NCBI GenBank assembly: GCA_000296795.1
Contig: BAFH01000004.1
Location: forward strand, 868,001 to 932,000
Length of the DNA: 64,000 nt
Source of the DNA: Candidatus Jettenia caeni
GTDB taxonomy: Bacteria > Planctomycetota > Brocadiia > Brocadiales > Brocadiaceae
Direction of reading: 5' to 3'
Shown here: one piece after another, positions 18,024-26,895 of the stretch
How positions within the stretch are numbered: the first letter of the stretch is position 1
How the letters are laid out: every line of letters begins with the position of its first letter
Translations under genes and position numbers: made by a program
The notes under the pieces: model-generated
Database searches by the model: none
Told to the model about the DNA's origin: nothing
Seen by the model: the letters and a program-made list of their open reading frames with translations, nothing else

Positions 18024-18725
18024 ATGGATACCGACAACTGCATCACACTAAAAGACCTGGCTATTGGGTATAAGGGAAAAATCATCCTCAGTGATATTAA
18101 TTTCTCATTAAAAAAAGGGGAATTTGCAGTCCTGTTTGGATCAAACGGTTCAGGCAAAACCACATTGTTCAAGACCATTTTACGGATTATTCCCCCTATT
18201 CAGGGTACCATTCTTTATGGTAATAGCCAGTATCCGAAATTTGGTTATGTACCGCAACGCAAGTATTTAGATGAAATATATCCATTTACCGCAGAAGAAG
18301 TAGTATTAATGGGCACTTTCGGATCGATAAAACCATTTAGTCCAAGTCCTGCATCAAATCACATTTTAGTGAACCAATGTTTAAAGGATGTTGGAATGTT
18401 TGAGTTAAGAAAACAGTTGTTCTCTGAGCTGTCCGGAGGACAAAAACAGCGTATACTGATAGCCCGGTCACTCGTGACAAAACCTGATGTTTTACTGCTT
18501 GATGAACCCATTACAGGAGTTGATATCCATGCACAAAGGAAGATTACAGAGCTTATTTCTGAATTGCATAAAAAGCGCAAATTAACGATTATGATGGTTA
18601 CTCACGAGGTTCATCATATTCCAAGATGGGTAAATAAAATAATCCATATTCATCACTATAAAGTGGTACTTGGCTCATTGGAAGAGATAATTTCTTTATC
18701 AAGAATTGATGAAATACCAAATTAG
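18024..18725 (+). CDS. Metal ABC transporter ATPase (ZnuC-like)
   Basis: A 233-residue ABC ATPase energising metal import. Walker A is GSNGSGKTT (39-47), the signature motif is ELSGGQKQRILIARSL, and Walker B is DVLLLDEPITGVD, followed by a switch His in VTHEVHH. I use the ATG at 18024 because it starts the ABC fold at the usual place. A longer frame starting at 17946 would overlap the previous gene by 44 bp and add a non-conserved tail. No strong ribosome site precedes 18024, so coupling to the upstream gene is possible. It is followed by the permease 12 bp downstream. Confidence 0.88.
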   Translation: MDTDNCITLKDLAIGYKGKIILSDINFSLKKGEFAVLFGSNGSGKTTLFKTILRIIPPIQGTILYGNSQYPKFGYVPQRKYLDEIYPFTAEEVVLMGTFGSIKPFSPSPASNHILVNQCLKDVGMFELRKQLFSELSGGQKQRILIARSLVTKPDVLLLDEPITGVDIHAQRKITELISELHKKRKLTIMMVTHEVHHIPRWVNKIIHIHHYKVVLGSLEEIISLSRIDEIPN

Positions 18726-18737
18726 GGATATTTATAC

Positions 18738-19604
18738 ATGGAACAATTAGGAGAAATATTGAATCCGCATTTTCTTTTGCGAAATGCCCTGTATGCAGGA
18801 TTATTGGTAGGTCTCGTATGCCCACAAGTGGGTATATTTTTTGTATTACGCCGTATGATTTTACTAGGCATAGCCTTACCTCAGGTATCAAATGCCGGAA
18901 TTGCCTTTGCATTTTTAATGCATACCTTAGGATGGCATCTTTTCTATCATATGGAATCTGAAAAAGTTATGGCCCTTTCAGGTTCGATTGTTTTTACGTT
19001 CATTGCTATATTTACCCTGGCAATTCTCGAACGCAAGCAAAAAGGGTTTGCTGAAAACCGTATAGGTTTTACTTATGCCCTTGCAGGAGCGGCCTCCATA
19101 CTGTTTGTTGCCTGGAACCCGTATGGACAAACAGAAGTACTTTCTATGCTTAAAGGAGAGATTATATCTATTCCGGATATTTATGTGTTATCAATGCTTA
19201 TTATTTATGGCACTATTTTCATTTTTTTAATCGGTTTTCATCGCAATTTTATCCTGGTATCATATGATATCGATATGGCTACCACCCTTGGTAAAAATGT
19301 TATCCTGTGGGACACCCTCCTCTATCTGATCATCGGTATCATTATATCATTCGGTGTAATGACCGTTGGACCGTTGGTTATATTTGGCTTCCTCCTGATA
19401 CCACCAATGGCTGCGAAAATGGTCACCCGGGGTATATTCCTTTTCTGTATTGTTTCTTCTGTCATCGGAATTTTCACATCTTTTATTGGTTTTTACATCT
19501 CATACCGTTTCGATCTTCCAACAGGCCCCACAGATGTAGCATTGCTTTGCGTCATATTTATGCTGCTCTCTTTAGGAAAAATATTTTTCCGGCTCAAGAG
19601 ATAA
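18738..19604 (+). CDS. Metal ABC transporter permease (ZnuB/TroC-like)
   Basis: A 288-residue inner-membrane permease of the ABC-3 family, with about 8 hydrophobic helices. Family traits include the N-terminal segment FLLRNALYAGLLVGLVCPQVGIFFVLRRMILLGIALPQVSNAG, the long loop with LSMLKGEIISI, and the C-terminal FGVMTVGPLVIFGFLLIPPMAAKM where the ATPase coupling helix lies. It completes the three-component importer with the two preceding genes. Length is normal. The gene is followed by about 200 bp of AT-rich DNA and then repeats. Confidence 0.9.
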   Translation: MEQLGEILNPHFLLRNALYAGLLVGLVCPQVGIFFVLRRMILLGIALPQVSNAGIAFAFLMHTLGWHLFYHMESEKVMALSGSIVFTFIAIFTLAILERKQKGFAENRIGFTYALAGAASILFVAWNPYGQTEVLSMLKGEIISIPDIYVLSMLIIYGTIFIFLIGFHRNFILVSYDIDMATTLGKNVILWDTLLYLIIGIIISFGVMTVGPLVIFGFLLIPPMAAKMVTRGIFLFCIVSSVIGIFTSFIGFYISYRFDLPTGPTDVALLCVIFMLLSLGKIFFRLKR

Positions 19605-19798
19605 GTTGCATGTCTACCCCTGTATCGATATAATTACTACAATAACTTTTTCTGCAATAAAGCCATAAAGGCGTTAAAATTGAAAATAATTTATTAATAA
19701 CGGATTCAGCGTGCGCGTAGATTGCCTTTTGGATAAAATAGGCCTTCGGCAACTTTTATCCTTATTAATAATATTATGTAGGGCGAGGCTTTAGCTTC

Positions 19799-20086
19799 AT
19801 ATGCACCAAGCTAAGAATAGTGTTCCATAAAAAGGGGTATCCCCTTGGAAAAAGAGCAATGGGTGTTCATCTTTCCCTCTAATCCCCCCTAACCCCCCTT
19901 TAAAAAGGGGGGAAAGAAGGAAGGAAGGATTTTCTCCTGAGAAAAGTTTATCTGATCAAACATATCAAACTTTTCCCTCTTTTCTAAAACATTCACCATT
20001 TCCCCCTTTTCTAAAGGGGGATCAAGGGGGATTATGGGCGGTTTGTTATTCTTCACCGTTTCCACATGTTAGCTTGATGCATATAT
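19799..20086. repeat. Repeat element with ATGCATCAAGCTAA-type ends, second copy
   Basis: It opens atgcaccaagctaagaatag and closes ttagcttgatgcatatatgg, so the ends are inverted repeats as in the copy at 12395-12812. Internal ccccctttaaaaaggggg palindromes are shared, but about 130 bp is missing relative to that copy. It fills most of the gap between znuB-like and TPR genes; the remaining 19605-19798 shows only a fragment of the aggccttcggc repeat near 19740. Confidence 0.65.
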
Positions 20087-20132
20087 GGGCTTTAGCCTTG
20101 CCCTAAAGAGTTGAAATCCTATACGTTAAACT

Positions 20133-21146
20133 ATGAGGAGAGGTATATTGAATAAGAGAAATATTGTAAGTGTTGCAACTGTTTGCAGTCTTGTGATGGT
20201 AACATTATGTAATCCAGCCCGTTGCTTTTCTCAGGAAGGAAAAGAAACCGGCATAAACGATACTGCTCGTAAGGTCAAAAAAGACAGTCCATCCAACCAT
20301 ATTGATATGCCTCATGAACAGTATAAGCAAGGCTTACACTACGCACAGTATGGTCTTTTTGACGAAGCAATAGAGATGTTTAAAAAATCGTTAGCTAAAA
20401 ATCCCAATAACACCGATGCGTATAACAATATAGGCCTTGCATATGCCCAAAAGGGCATGTTTGATAACGCTATTGAGGCATTTCAGAAGGTTATAGAACA
20501 AAAACCGGACAATGTTGATGCTTATTACAATCTGGGTTCTGCATATTTTGATACGGGTCGTTTTGATAAGGCTATTGAAAGCTTTAAAAAAACCGTTCAG
20601 ATAAAACCCGATCATCGGTCTGCTTATTCCCTCCTGGGAATTGCGTATTCAAAAATCGGCAAATATGATGATGCAATCCAGATATTGAAAAAACGCATAG
20701 AGTTAGACCCAAATCTGGCAATAGCCCATTCGAACTTAGGTATTGTTTATTCTATGAAGGGAATGGACAAGGAAGCTATGGAAGAATACACGAAGGCATT
20801 AGAAATTGACCCGGGACATGAAAGTGCACTGTACAATACAGCGCTTTTATACGATAAAACAGGAGATACAGATAGGGCTATTCAATATTATATAAAGGCA
20901 ACCGAGGCAAATGTAAGTAATGCAGATGCCCAGTATCGGTTGGGCAAAAATTATATAAAGAAAAAACAATATGACGATGCAATCAATGCCTTTCAAATAG
21001 CAGTAATGACAAATCCAGACAATGCAGAAATCTATCAGGATATCGGCAATGCCTATAAGGCAAAAGGTATGAAAAAGGAAGCGGAGGGGTATTTCTCTTT
21101 ATACAAAAAGCAGACAAAGGGAAAGAATAAAGCAGCAGCAAAATAA
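20133..21146 (+). CDS. Exported tetratricopeptide-repeat protein
   Basis: A protein of up to 337 residues made of a signal sequence (VATVCSLVMVTLCNPARC, cleavage near CFS-QE) and about eight consecutive TPR motifs from residue 55 to 320. Each has the pattern A-x-Y-N-x-G-x-A-Y-x-x-x-G-x-x-x-x-A-I (for example AYNNIGLAYAQKGMFDNAIE). A TTG at 20148, 5 bp after the purine-rich gaggagagg, is a plausible alternative start giving a shorter signal peptide; ATG 20133 lies inside that ribosome site. TPR arrays bind peptides or proteins, so this is probably a periplasmic scaffold. No enzymatic part is present and no partner is obvious nearby. Confidence 0.85.
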   Translation: MRRGILNKRNIVSVATVCSLVMVTLCNPARCFSQEGKETGINDTARKVKKDSPSNHIDMPHEQYKQGLHYAQYGLFDEAIEMFKKSLAKNPNNTDAYNNIGLAYAQKGMFDNAIEAFQKVIEQKPDNVDAYYNLGSAYFDTGRFDKAIESFKKTVQIKPDHRSAYSLLGIAYSKIGKYDDAIQILKKRIELDPNLAIAHSNLGIVYSMKGMDKEAMEEYTKALEIDPGHESALYNTALLYDKTGDTDRAIQYYIKATEANVSNADAQYRLGKNYIKKKQYDDAINAFQIAVMTNPDNAEIYQDIGNAYKAKGMKKEAEGYFSLYKKQTKGKNKAAAK

Positions 21147-21228
21147 TGAAAAACTAAGGGAGAAGTAAGATAAACCACGAAGTACACAAAGGGCACGAAG
21201 AAAGAGCAAATGAGGCCTTTCGGAGACT

Positions 21229-21302
21229 TTTTTACAACACCGGCGTATGGGCAAGGTTTTAAACCTGCCCATACAACAGAACATTGGAATTCCTAAACGT
21301 TA
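21229..21302 (-). repeat. Dispersed repeat, AACGTTTAGG family, inverted copy
   Basis: Read on the minus strand it matches the start and end of 12931-13086 (ggaattccaatgttctgttg, then cgccggtgttgt) with the interior shortened. A run of CACGAAG phrases (21173-21203) and an aggccttcggc fragment (21306) flank it, so the whole 21147-21493 gap is built of repeat pieces. I see no gene in it. Confidence 0.6.
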
Positions 21303-21493
21303 CATTAGGCCTTCGGCGACTTTTTCCCCTTCCTTGATGGGAGGGGCCAGGGGAGAGTGGTTGTCCTTTTCCTTCACCCCCACCTAACCTCCCCCATCAA
21401 GGGGGAGGAACTCTTTGTTTGAATTTCCTAATATGGACGTAGAAATGCAAGGTTTATATTTTGTTTTGAATAAATACTCTATTTATACAATCT

Positions 21494-22876
21494 ATGCATT
21501 ATGAGTTTAAAAACAAAAAAATCACTGTTATGGGATTAGGTTCCTTTGGCGGCGGTGTGGGCGTAGCTCAATTTCTTGCAAAACAAGGCGCTCTCGTTAC
21601 GATAACTGATTTAAGGAATATGCCAGAACTTTCTTCATCCATAAAACAGCTTGAAGGGCTCCCTATTTCATATAAACTCGGAGGACATTACGAAGAAGAT
21701 TTCATCAATACAGATATGGTTATTGTTAACCCCGCGGTGCCAGAGAATTCAAAATTTCTACAAATTGCAAGAAATAACCAAGTGCCGTTAAATACCGAAA
21801 TAAACATTTTTTTCTCCTTATGCCCTGCCCCTATTATCGGTATTACCGGCAGCAACGGGAAATCAACTACAACCGCTCTTGTTGGTAAAGTACTGCAGCA
21901 AACCTCTCGTACAACATGGATTGGAGGAAATATCGGGAGGTCTTTACTGACAAACCTTGAAGAGATAAAATCTCAGGGAATTGTAGTACTTGAACTCTCC
22001 AGTTTTCAACTAAAAGAACTATCGAGTATCAAAAAAAGTCCACACATTTCTGTTGTAACCAACGTATCTCCCAATCATCTTGATCGGCACATCGGTATGG
22101 ATGATTATATTCAAGCGAAAAAAACTATTATCACCTATCAAAGACCGGAGGATTACGCTATTCTTAACTATGATGATACCGAGGTAAGAAGATGGGAGCA
22201 AGAGTGCAAAAGCCATGTTTTATGGTACAGTACAAGACAAAGCATAAAAAACGGCGCATGGATAAAAGATGGCAGTATTGTATTATCTGTCCATGGCCAG
22301 GAAAGAGTGATAGTATGCACATCCGGAATCAAGATACCAGGGGGTCATAACCTTCAGAATATTTTGGCGGCCTCTTGTGCCGCACATCTGGCTGGCGCCC
22401 ACGAGCAACACATGGAAAGAATCGTGACAAGCTTTGGCGGATTGGAGCACCGTCTGGAATTTGTGCGGGAAATACATGGTGTACGGTATTACAACGACTC
22501 CAAGGCCACTACACCAGAATCGGCCATTGCCGCTATGAGAGCCTTTCAGGAACCGATAATACTTATTGCCGGTGGAATTGATAAGGGTAGTAATTTTGAA
22601 AAATTTGCTGAAACCTGCATACAACAGACTAAAGCTATTGTTCTGATCGGAAAAATGGCACAGAAAATACAAGAGCTTATCCTGCAAAAAACAGATGGAG
22701 AGAAAAAGCCCTCAATATGCATATCAAACACCTTCAGAGAGGCATTTCAGCAAGCCCATGGTATCGCAAAACCAGGAGAAATTGTACTGCTCTCCCCTGC
22801 TTGCGCCAGTTATGATATGTTTCTGAATTATGAAGAACGAGGGAGGCAGTTTAAGAATATGGTGCAGGCTTTATGA
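21494..22876 (+). CDS. murD: UDP-N-acetylmuramoylalanine--D-glutamate ligase
   Basis: A 460-residue Mur ligase adding D-glutamate to UDP-MurNAc-L-Ala using ATP in the cytoplasm. An N-terminal Rossmann-like UDP-binding domain (VMGLGSFGGGVGVAQFL) is followed by the ATP loop GITGSNGKSTT (116-126). The central domain contains LELSSFQL and TNVSPNHLDRH, and the C-terminal domain has HRLEFVREIHGVRYYNDSKATTPESA and ILIAGGIDKG. All Mur ligase invariants are recognisable, and the length is normal. It stands apart from any dcw cluster. Planctomycetes of the anammox group were once thought to lack peptidoglycan, so an intact murD is informative. Confidence 0.95.
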   Translation: MHYEFKNKKITVMGLGSFGGGVGVAQFLAKQGALVTITDLRNMPELSSSIKQLEGLPISYKLGGHYEEDFINTDMVIVNPAVPENSKFLQIARNNQVPLNTEINIFFSLCPAPIIGITGSNGKSTTTALVGKVLQQTSRTTWIGGNIGRSLLTNLEEIKSQGIVVLELSSFQLKELSSIKKSPHISVVTNVSPNHLDRHIGMDDYIQAKKTIITYQRPEDYAILNYDDTEVRRWEQECKSHVLWYSTRQSIKNGAWIKDGSIVLSVHGQERVIVCTSGIKIPGGHNLQNILAASCAAHLAGAHEQHMERIVTSFGGLEHRLEFVREIHGVRYYNDSKATTPESAIAAMRAFQEPIILIAGGIDKGSNFEKFAETCIQQTKAIVLIGKMAQKIQELILQKTDGEKKPSICISNTFREAFQQAHGIAKPGEIVLLSPACASYDMFLNYEERGRQFKNMVQAL

Positions 22877-22956
22877 TTCATGGTGCAGTATCGTACGGCA
22901 AAAAGTTTCCAAAATAATCGTAAATCCGACATAATTTATTTTTTATAAATCCTGGT

Positions 22957-24087
22957 CTACTTTTTACCTCCCGTATAGTCAGGTATGCTAACATTTGGCT
23001 CATCAGCAATAAGTCTCATATATTTAGCCGTTATATCATCCCAATGGTATTTTGATTGAACACGTCTTTTTGCTTTATCTGCGATACCTTCCTGTTCATG
23101 AGATGAATATAGTTCAATTTTTTTTATAATACCAGGAATATCATGTGAACCAGTAAAGTATAATGCAATGTCACCCGCTACTTCCCGGTTAAATCGATTA
23201 TCATGCGCAATCACCATATTTCCGCAACCAAGAGCTTCAAGTAAGGATGGATTTGTCCCGCCCGCTGTATGGCCATGAAAATAAGCTAATGAATGGGAGC
23301 GGAGCGCCTGCAGTTTTAATGTATCATAGACAGTGCCAATAAAACGAATACGATCATCTTTTAACCTTAACAAACACTCCACATACGGTGTTCTTGTTGT
23401 ATGGTCTCCAACAATGACAAGGGGATAAGAGCTACCAGAAGCGATAAATCCCTCTATTACTTCTGACACGCTATTTTCTGGCTCTAATCTGCATACCACC
23501 AGATAATATGCCTTAGCATACAGTTTCCACTCCCGTAATAAATCAACAGGAGGAGAAACTTCAGATACATAGGCGCCGTAGGGAATAACTGAACATGGTG
23601 GCATATGTTTATGCCGTGATTGTAAATGTTCCTTAATACCATCGGCATCAGCGATAAGCTGATTTGGTGTATACATAGCAACAGTCTCCATACATTTGAA
23701 CCATAGTTTGGCAAACGTGCCCCATTTGGAGCGAGCCCATTCAATACCATCCATGTTTAACCAAACCCGGTTTCCCCATAAACGCGGAATAAAACATACG
23801 ATACTTGCGCCATAGCCTAACATATAAACTATATCGAATTTATTTCGGGCATGCCAAAGGCAAAGAAGATCAAACCAAATAGTAGTAAGAGGACCTAAAT
23901 GAAAGGAAGGAATATATACCAAATGAACGCCCTTATAAGTACCTGGCTGTTGGTTATTATCTGCCTTACAATATACCGTTACATCAATACCTTGCCGGGC
24001 AAGACGGACAGCCAATTCTTCCGCAAATGTCTCAAAGCCACCGTATTTGGCTGGTATACCGCGCGTTCCAAGAATAGCTACTTTCAA
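22957..24087 (-). CDS. DUF1972-type glycosyltransferase (GT4, rhamnosyltransferase-like)
   Basis: A 376-residue GT-B fold glycosyltransferase. It opens with the DUF1972 hallmark KVAILGTRGIPAKYGGFETFAEEL, where the Gly-rich loop and Glu contact the sugar donor. The C-terminal half has the GT4 nucleotide-sugar motif HGHTAGGTNPSLLEALGCGN (residues around 272-291) with the conserved Glu. The start codon is TTG at 24087, since no ATG precedes the conserved strand. It faces murD tail-to-tail with 80 bp between and is separate from the main polysaccharide cluster. The family includes rhamnosyl- and glucosyltransferases; the substrate is open. Confidence 0.9.
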   Translation of the reverse strand: MKVAILGTRGIPAKYGGFETFAEELAVRLARQGIDVTVYCKADNNQQPGTYKGVHLVYIPSFHLGPLTTIWFDLLCLWHARNKFDIVYMLGYGASIVCFIPRLWGNRVWLNMDGIEWARSKWGTFAKLWFKCMETVAMYTPNQLIADADGIKEHLQSRHKHMPPCSVIPYGAYVSEVSPPVDLLREWKLYAKAYYLVVCRLEPENSVSEVIEGFIASGSSYPLVIVGDHTTRTPYVECLLRLKDDRIRFIGTVYDTLKLQALRSHSLAYFHGHTAGGTNPSLLEALGCGNMVIAHDNRFNREVAGDIALYFTGSHDIPGIIKKIELYSSHEQEGIADKAKRRVQSKYHWDDITAKYMRLIADEPNVSIPDYTGGKK

Positions 24088-24156
24088 AATATTACCTAAC
24101 TCATATCCATTGGCATAAAGTAAAAACTATAATCAAAGACTGAGAGAGATGCAACC

Positions 24157-24699
24157 TTATAAAAGAGATTCTATCACTTGCATACCGCTCTCAAAGGCTT
24201 GTTTATTGATAAGAAATAATTCCCCTTTTTTCTGTTTTAACATTATCCGCAATTGGTCTAAAACATGATCGGTAGAAAATAACTTTTTAATCGCTATATA
24301 AGCGCCTAACATAACGATATTTGAAACCAGCACACTTCCCAGCTTGCTGGCAATCTCTGTTGCCGGCACATTGTATGTTTTTACATGAGGAAGATTATCT
24401 GATTTGCTCATGGAGGAATTTAAGATAAGCAACCCATCATGCTTCAGCATACCCTTAAATTTTTGATATGATGGTTGATTCATAATGATAAGGGTATCAG
24501 CAACCTCGATAAGCGGAGAAAAGATTTCTTCGGTTGAAATAATAAGGTGATATACAGCCGTCCCCCCTCTTACCTCAGTACCGTAGGAGGGAAAATAAGT
24601 AACATATTTGCCATCGGTCATAGCCGTCTGGGCAAGCAACTTACCTAACAGCATCATTCCCTGTCCGCCAAAACCGGCTAAGATTATCTTTTCCGTCAT
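24157..24699 (-). CDS. korC: 2-oxoacid:ferredoxin oxidoreductase, gamma subunit
   Basis: A 180-residue gamma subunit of a CoA-acylating 2-oxoacid oxidoreductase, probably 2-oxoglutarate synthase. It has the domain III motif GFGGQGMMLLGKLLAQTA (residues 9-26) that contributes to binding CoA, followed by YFPSYGTEVRGGTAVYHLIIS. It is the last gene of a run ferredoxin, alpha, beta, gamma. The enzyme converts 2-oxoacid, CoA and oxidised ferredoxin to acyl-CoA, CO2 and reduced ferredoxin, and can run in reverse for CO2 fixation. The 88-bp gap before it contains CACGAAT-type repeat phrases. Confidence 0.9.
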   Translation of the reverse strand: MTEKIILAGFGGQGMMLLGKLLAQTAMTDGKYVTYFPSYGTEVRGGTAVYHLIISTEEIFSPLIEVADTLIIMNQPSYQKFKGMLKHDGLLILNSSMSKSDNLPHVKTYNVPATEIASKLGSVLVSNIVMLGAYIAIKKLFSTDHVLDQLRIMLKQKKGELFLINKQAFESGMQVIESLL

Positions 24700-24787
24700 A
24701 GTTATGATTATTTAGCCACGAATGGACACGAATCTACACGAATAATGAAGGTATTATCATAGGTATTATACATTTGCACAGCTAAAT

Positions 24788-25534
24788 TTAATTTTTGCGC
24801 TCCCAGTCTTTCACCACTCCCAGGGGAAAGGTAAGAGACATCTCTTCATCAATATATTTCATTGCTTCATTAGCGTCCATTCTCCAGTAAATTGGACAGG
24901 GGGAAAGAACCTCTATGAGAGAAAACCCTCGCTTTTCTATCTGAGTTTTAAAACCCTTCTCAAGAGCCTTCTTTGCCTTTCGAATATTTTCCGGAGAAGA
25001 TACACTGACTCTCTCCAGGTAACTACTACCATCAAGAACCGCCAGTAATTCACATACACGGATGGGATATCCATAATTCATCGCATCACGGCCCGAAGGC
25101 GTGGTGATGGTTTTCTGTCCGATTAAGGTTGTTGGAGCCATCTGCCCGCTTGTCATGCCATAAACAGCGTTATTAACAAAGATAAAGGTAATATTCTCTC
25201 CTCTGTTGGCAGCATGAATAATTTCTGCTGTCCCGATTGCTGCCAGGTCGCCGTCCCCCTGGTAAGCAAACACAATGTGGTCCGGATGAACTCTTTTGAT
25301 ACCGGTAGCTACAGCAGGCGGGCGGCCATGAGCAGCTTCGCACATGTCGATATCAAGATAATTATAAGCAAGAACGGAACATCCTACCGGAGCTAGCCCA
25401 ATCGTTTTACTTCGAATATCCCATGCATCAATAATCTCTGCAATCAGCCTCAACACAATTCCATGACCGCAACCCGGACAAAAATGTGTTGGTGTTTCTG
25501 TAAGCGCCTTTGGTTTTTCATATATTAGTTGCAT
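24788..25534 (-). CDS. korB: 2-oxoacid:ferredoxin oxidoreductase, beta subunit
   Basis: A 248-residue thiamine-diphosphate-binding subunit. The N-terminal HFCPGCGHGIVLRLIAEI supplies the CxxCGH motif of KorB. The TPP/Mg site is GDGDLAAIGTAEIIHAANRG with the following NNAVYGMTSGQMAPTT, matching GDG-x(about 26)-NN. The substrate-specificity loop resembles 2-oxoglutarate rather than pyruvate enzymes, but this is by family resemblance only. It follows the alpha gene by 14 bp. Confidence 0.92.
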   Translation of the reverse strand: MQLIYEKPKALTETPTHFCPGCGHGIVLRLIAEIIDAWDIRSKTIGLAPVGCSVLAYNYLDIDMCEAAHGRPPAVATGIKRVHPDHIVFAYQGDGDLAAIGTAEIIHAANRGENITFIFVNNAVYGMTSGQMAPTTLIGQKTITTPSGRDAMNYGYPIRVCELLAVLDGSSYLERVSVSSPENIRKAKKALEKGFKTQIEKRGFSLIEVLSPCPIYWRMDANEAMKYIDEEMSLTFPLGVVKDWERKN

Positions 25535-25548
25535 AGTACCAATCTCAA

Positions 25549-26625
25549 TTAATGTGATGCCACAGAGACTGAGCGGCTATCCGATATGATGTCTGTTAAT
25601 TTCTTCATCACTTCCAAAGATGTAGGTACCCCACCGCCGGTTCTTCCATAAAAATGAACCGGGCATCTCCCCTCAACTGCCAGCCTTACATCCTCAACCA
25701 TCTGCCCCGCACTCATCTCCACCGTCAAAATACACTGCACTTTTTCTGATACCGTTCTGATACACTCCTTGGGAAACGGCCATAAGGTAATGGGACGTAT
25801 CAAACCTACGTTACATTCAAGCTGACTGCTTTTCCTGATAACCTCTTTACATATACGCGCAGAGGTACCATAAGCGATGAGAACAACATCGGCATCATCA
25901 GTATCAATTGACTCATAACGGACTTCATGTTCCTCAATTGTTCTGTATTTCCTCTGCAGGTGAGCATTGAACTCTTCCAATTGACCCTTAATAGGATAGA
26001 AGGACTTTACAATATTCCTCTTTCTCCCTTCGGCACCTGTCAATGCCCAATCTTTTGGCGGAAGATCCTTTTTCTGTTTCTTATGAAATTCCACCGGTTC
26101 CATGAGTTGTCCTATCTGCGCGTCCCCCAGGATCAAAACAGGATTCCTGTATTTATCAGCTAAATCAAAAGCATCATAAACAAGATCTGCCATTTCCTGA
26201 ACAGAGGCTGGCGCAAGCACTATAACATGATAGTCGCCATGCCCTCCGCCTTTTACCGCCTGGAAATAGTCAGCCTGAGATGCTGAAATATCACCTAATC
26301 CTGGTCCACCCCTTTGTATATTAACAATTACACAGGGAAGTTCACTTCCTGCCAAATAGGAAATTGCTTCTTGTTTCAAACTTATTCCGGGACTCGAAGA
26401 AGAGGTCATTGTCCGGGCGCCTGCCGCTGCACTCCCGTAAACCATATTAATTGCTGCAATCTCACTTTCAGCCTGAATAAAGGTGCCGCCAACCTGAGGC
26501 ATTCTTACTGCCATATAGTTAATAAGCTCATTCTGGGGAGTAATAGGATATCCGTAATAGTATCTGCAACCAGCTTGTATGGCAATCTCGGCAGCAACTT
26601 CATTTCCTGTTAATAACCGCTTCAT
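25549..26625 (-). CDS. korA: 2-oxoacid:ferredoxin oxidoreductase, alpha subunit
   Basis: A 358-residue alpha subunit carrying the pyrimidine-binding and domain II regions. Signature stretches are the N-terminal GNEVAAEIAIQAGCRYYYGYPITPQNELI, the Glu that activates TPP in IQAESEIAAINMVYGSAAAGAR, TMTSSSSPGISLKQEA, and the C-terminal VEMSAGQMVEDVRLAV. Separate gene rather than fusion with gamma, as in four-subunit VorB/KorA enzymes. It lies between the small ferredoxin (delta) and beta genes. Substrate could be 2-oxoglutarate or a branched-chain 2-oxoacid. Confidence 0.92.
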   Translation of the reverse strand: MKRLLTGNEVAAEIAIQAGCRYYYGYPITPQNELINYMAVRMPQVGGTFIQAESEIAAINMVYGSAAAGARTMTSSSSPGISLKQEAISYLAGSELPCVIVNIQRGGPGLGDISASQADYFQAVKGGGHGDYHVIVLAPASVQEMADLVYDAFDLADKYRNPVLILGDAQIGQLMEPVEFHKKQKKDLPPKDWALTGAEGRKRNIVKSFYPIKGQLEEFNAHLQRKYRTIEEHEVRYESIDTDDADVVLIAYGTSARICKEVIRKSSQLECNVGLIRPITLWPFPKECIRTVSEKVQCILTVEMSAGQMVEDVRLAVEGRCPVHFYGRTGGGVPTSLEVMKKLTDIISDSRSVSVASH

Positions 26626-26691
26626 AATCGTATGTCCTTCGAAAATTATCTTTCTCTACAATCCGTGTTCTTCTGTGCCCCATTGCCATGC

Positions 26692-26895
26692 TCAGGTATA
26701 AATCTCTATCGCTACATCAGGACACATGATTGCGCATTTCTTACAACCGTCACACACACTACCTTCTTTAAATACTATGGGATGCAATCCTTGTTCATTT
26801 ATCGTAGTTGATACCACTAATGAATTATTATGGCATACCGGCAGACAGAGAAGACACCCTTTACAGTAATTTTCTTTTATCTTAATTACGGCCAT
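26692..26895 (-). CDS. korD: 2x[4Fe-4S] ferredoxin, delta subunit of the oxidoreductase
   Basis: A 67-residue bacterial-type ferredoxin with two CxxCxxCxxxC-type cluster sites: YCKGCLLCLPVC near residue 10 and CDGCKKCAIMCPDVAIE near residue 50. It has the size and order of KorD/PorD, which carries electrons from the TPP-bound intermediate to external ferredoxin. It overlaps the end of nadK by 14 bp, so it is probably cotranslated with it, and precedes korA by 66 bp. Confidence 0.9.
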   Translation of the reverse strand: MAVIKIKENYCKGCLLCLPVCHNNSLVVSTTINEQGLHPIVFKEGSVCDGCKKCAIMCPDVAIEIYT

